64,000 nt of DNA from Paraburkholderia heleia NBRC 101817 (GTDB taxonomy: Bacteria; Pseudomonadota; Gammaproteobacteria; Burkholderiales; Burkholderiaceae), in the NCBI RefSeq assembly GCF_000739775.1, contig NZ_BBJH01000011.1, forward strand, positions 1 to 64,000, read 5' to 3'. A program made the translations under genes and the position numbers. The notes below the pieces were generated by a model. It was not told where the DNA came from. It saw only the letters and a program-made list of their open reading frames with translations, and searched no databases. This document shows positions 62,338 to 64,000 of this stretch, piece by piece. Position 1 is the stretch's first letter; each line of letters begins with the position of its first letter.

Positions 62338-63285
62338 ATGCAACGCAAATTCGACGATCTGCTGCTCGGCAGCATCGAACTGTTCTGCCAGGCGGCGGAG
62401 CTGGGCAGCTTCACGCTGGCGGCCAATGCGGCGAGCGTCACGCCCGCCGCGGTGAGCCGCTCCGTGGCGCGGCTCGAAGAGCGGCTCGGCGTGCGCCTGT
62501 TCGTGCGTACGACGCGGCAGATCCGCCTGACCGATGCGGGGCGGCGCTACTTCGAGCAGTGCCGCCAGGCGCTCTCGCAACTCGTGGACGCCGAGCGCGA
62601 AGTCATGGGCGAACAGACCACCCCGGCTGGCGTGCTGCGCATCAGCATGCCCACGCCGTACGGACACTACCGCGTGCTGCCGCTCTTGCCGGCGTTTCGC
62701 GAGCGCTATCCGGAGGTGCGGGTCGATACGCATCTGAGCAACCGCAACATCGACTTCGCCGACGAAGGCTTCGACCTGGCGATTCGCGGGCGCGCGCCGG
62801 CCGATTCCACCCTGGTGGCGCGCAAGCTGGAAGACGCGGAGATGGTGGTGGTGGCCACGCCCGCTTATCTGAAGCGCGCGGGCGTGCCGAAGACCGTGGC
62901 GGATCTGCAGTCGCACGAATGCATACAGTTCGAACTGCCGAGCAGTGGGCGCCATCTTGCGTGGACGTTCGACGGCAATGCCTATGAAGACGGCGATGTG
63001 ACCACGAGCGGAAGTTACGGAACGTCGGGCGACGCGCTTGCCGGCGTGACGCTCGCGCGAGCGGGGGCGGGGCTCTTCCAGACGTATCGCTTCGTGGTGG
63101 CCGACGACCTGCGCGAAGGCAGGCTCGTGGAAGTGTTGCGCGAGGAGGGGGGACGCAGCCGGCCGTTTATCCTGCTGTACCCGCACGCACGTTATTTGAC
63201 GTCGCGTGTGCGGGCGTTCGTGGATTTTCTCGTGGAGCAGCTGGCGGCGCCTGTGGATGCGCCGCGCGCGAAGCGTGCGCGGTGA
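62338..63285 (+). CDS. LysR-family regulator
   Basis: A 315-residue LysR regulator of the CrgA/DmlR-like group. FTLAANAASVTPAAVSRSVA is the helix-turn-helix (about residues 25-44) after MQRKFDDLLLGSIELFCQAA. The effector domain has STLVARKLEDAEMVVVATPA and GVTLARAGAGLFQTYRFVV. AGGAG precedes the ATG. The target is unclear: it is divergent from the dead RidA fragment, and the intact neighbour downstream is a secreted protein gene. Confidence 0.88.
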   Translation: MQRKFDDLLLGSIELFCQAAELGSFTLAANAASVTPAAVSRSVARLEERLGVRLFVRTTRQIRLTDAGRRYFEQCRQALSQLVDAEREVMGEQTTPAGVLRISMPTPYGHYRVLPLLPAFRERYPEVRVDTHLSNRNIDFADEGFDLAIRGRAPADSTLVARKLEDAEMVVVATPAYLKRAGVPKTVADLQSHECIQFELPSSGRHLAWTFDGNAYEDGDVTTSGSYGTSGDALAGVTLARAGAGLFQTYRFVVADDLREGRLVEVLREEGGRSRPFILLYPHARYLTSRVRAFVDFLVEQLAAPVDAPRAKRAR

Positions 63286-63429
63286 GGGGCGCCTGCGAGT
63301 GCGGCCAACGGAATAGCCTCGCCGCAGGATCGTTTACGCAAAACGCGGGGCGCGCGAAGCATGGTGCGTTCACTGGCCGCGCGAGTTGTCCCGGCGTTCC
63401 GGATCGTCCCCGCGAGAAGGAGGTGTCAC

Positions 63430-64000
63430 ATGAAAGCTTCTCGCTCGTTGTCTGCATGTCGTTCATCCATCCGCAGGAACCGGGCAGCGCGCGTGCCGCG
63501 AATGCGTTGCCTCGCGCTGGGCGCCGGGCTCCTCGCCCTTGCGCTGGGAACGGTTCGCGCCGAAGCCCAGCAAGCAATCCTGCCGCCGGCCTTCGCGACG
63601 TCGTCGACCGTGCCGGCCAATGGCGACGTCAATCCGTATGGCATTGCGTTCGTGCCGGTCGGCGTGCCCTCATGGAGCACGCTCAAGCCCGGCGATGTGG
63701 TGGTGTCCAACTTCAATGCGCAATCGAATCTGCAAGGCACCGGCACGACGATCGTGAAGCTCGTACCGAATGACCAGCCGGTGACGTTCTTCCAGGGCGC
63801 GCACCTCGGTCTCACGACGGCGCTCGCCGTACTGAGAAGCGGCTTCGTGCTGGTGGGCAACGTGCCGACCACCGACGGCAAGAACGTGATCCCGCCGGGC
63901 TCGCTTCTCGTCATTAATCCGCAGGGCCGGCTCGTCAAGGAACTGAAAGATGCGCGCTTGCTCGATGGCCCCTGGGACCTCACCGTGATCGACGGCGGGA
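63430..64000 (+). CDS. Secreted protein with repeat-like extracellular domain, 3' end outside window
   Basis: The frame starting at ATG 63430 is open to the right edge (190 residues visible). An Arg-rich n-region of about 25 residues is followed by a hydrophobic core (MRCLALGAGLLALALGTVRA) and a signal-peptidase site near AEAQQ. The mature part begins ILPPAFATSSTVPANGDVNP, then repeats short beta-type segments (PGDVVVSNFNAQSNLQGTGT, GSLLVINPQGRLVKELKDAR), which look like an NHL or YncE-like beta-propeller. A strong SD (AGAAGGAGG) lies upstream. The fold call is tentative because the C-terminus is missing. Confidence 0.75.
   Translation, partial: MKASRSLSACRSSIRRNRAARVPRMRCLALGAGLLALALGTVRAEAQQAILPPAFATSSTVPANGDVNPYGIAFVPVGVPSWSTLKPGDVVVSNFNAQSNLQGTGTTIVKLVPNDQPVTFFQGAHLGLTTALAVLRSGFVLVGNVPTTDGKNVIPPGSLLVINPQGRLVKELKDARLLDGPWDLTVIDGG

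Noticed and set aside
1..64000. Mobile elements, prophage, integrase, tRNA or rRNA genes
   Set aside because: I looked for transposase, integrase and phage motifs and for tRNA-like structures and saw none.

Overview
The window is high-GC, densely packed DNA of the Burkholderia / Paraburkholderia / Caballeronia type. The evidence is gene content and style: GcvA-type LysR regulators, MocR regulators, a Burkholderia-type trimeric porin, very strong GC bias at third codon positions and GGAG-type ribosome binding sites. There are no ribosomal proteins, rRNAs, tRNAs or replication genes. Almost everything is uptake, catabolism and local regulation, as is usual for a secondary chromosome or chromid. 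I see no insertion sequence, prophage, integrase or CRISPR array. The taxonomic call is inference from gene style, not from a marker gene.

Layout. (A) 1-9309: a sugar operon with a two-domain aldehyde dehydrogenase (cut by the window edge), RbsD/FucU protein, ribokinase-family kinase and a complete ribose-type ABC importer (permease, binding protein, double ATPase, second permease), closed by a convergent DeoR-type repressor. (B) 9561-16324: an AldA-like dehydrogenase, then, behind a striking tandem 49-bp repeat, an MFS transporter, an enolase-superfamily sugar-acid dehydratase, a GMC oxidoreductase and a LysR regulator. (C) 16403-20607: a choline/glycine-betaine ABC importer (X-W-V) with a co-directional MFS gene. 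(D) 20891-23911, divergent from C: a formaldehyde-activating enzyme (Fae), an aldo/keto reductase and an aldehyde dehydrogenase, plausibly handling the C1 aldehyde released when betaines are demethylated. (E) 24018-29300: GFA/CENP-V protein, alpha/beta hydrolase, EamA exporter and LysR, two small exported proteins and a GGDEF gene remnant.

(F) 29399-38464: an SLC13 permease, membrane-anchored esterase, HtrA protease, AI-2E permease, Tat-exported amidohydrolase and an unusual zinc-ribbon/proline-rich membrane protein. (G) 38515-46019: LysR, porin, orphan betaine-type binding protein and enolase-superfamily enzyme on the minus strand, divergent from a MocR regulator and a Rieske oxygenase. This looks like an uncharacterised uptake and catabolism locus for a quaternary amine or similar compound and is the most interesting part of the window. 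(H) 46058-51527: DUF1801 protein, MFS, and a tartrate/malate-type module (MFS, decarboxylating dehydrogenase, divergent LysR). (I) 51535-54169: a MocR regulator divergent from PaiB and a cupin. (J) 54333-58006: an SMP-30 lactonase, UxaA-family dehydratase and Ldh2-type dehydrogenase. (K) 58017-64000: small exported protein, LysR, drug-type MFS, nitronate monooxygenase, a RidA remnant, LysR and the start of a secreted protein.

The common design is a catabolic cassette next to its own LysR, DeoR or MocR regulator, often with a symmetric or repeated DNA element in the divergent promoter. All function calls rest on motifs and family resemblance read by eye; substrates are inferred unless stated.
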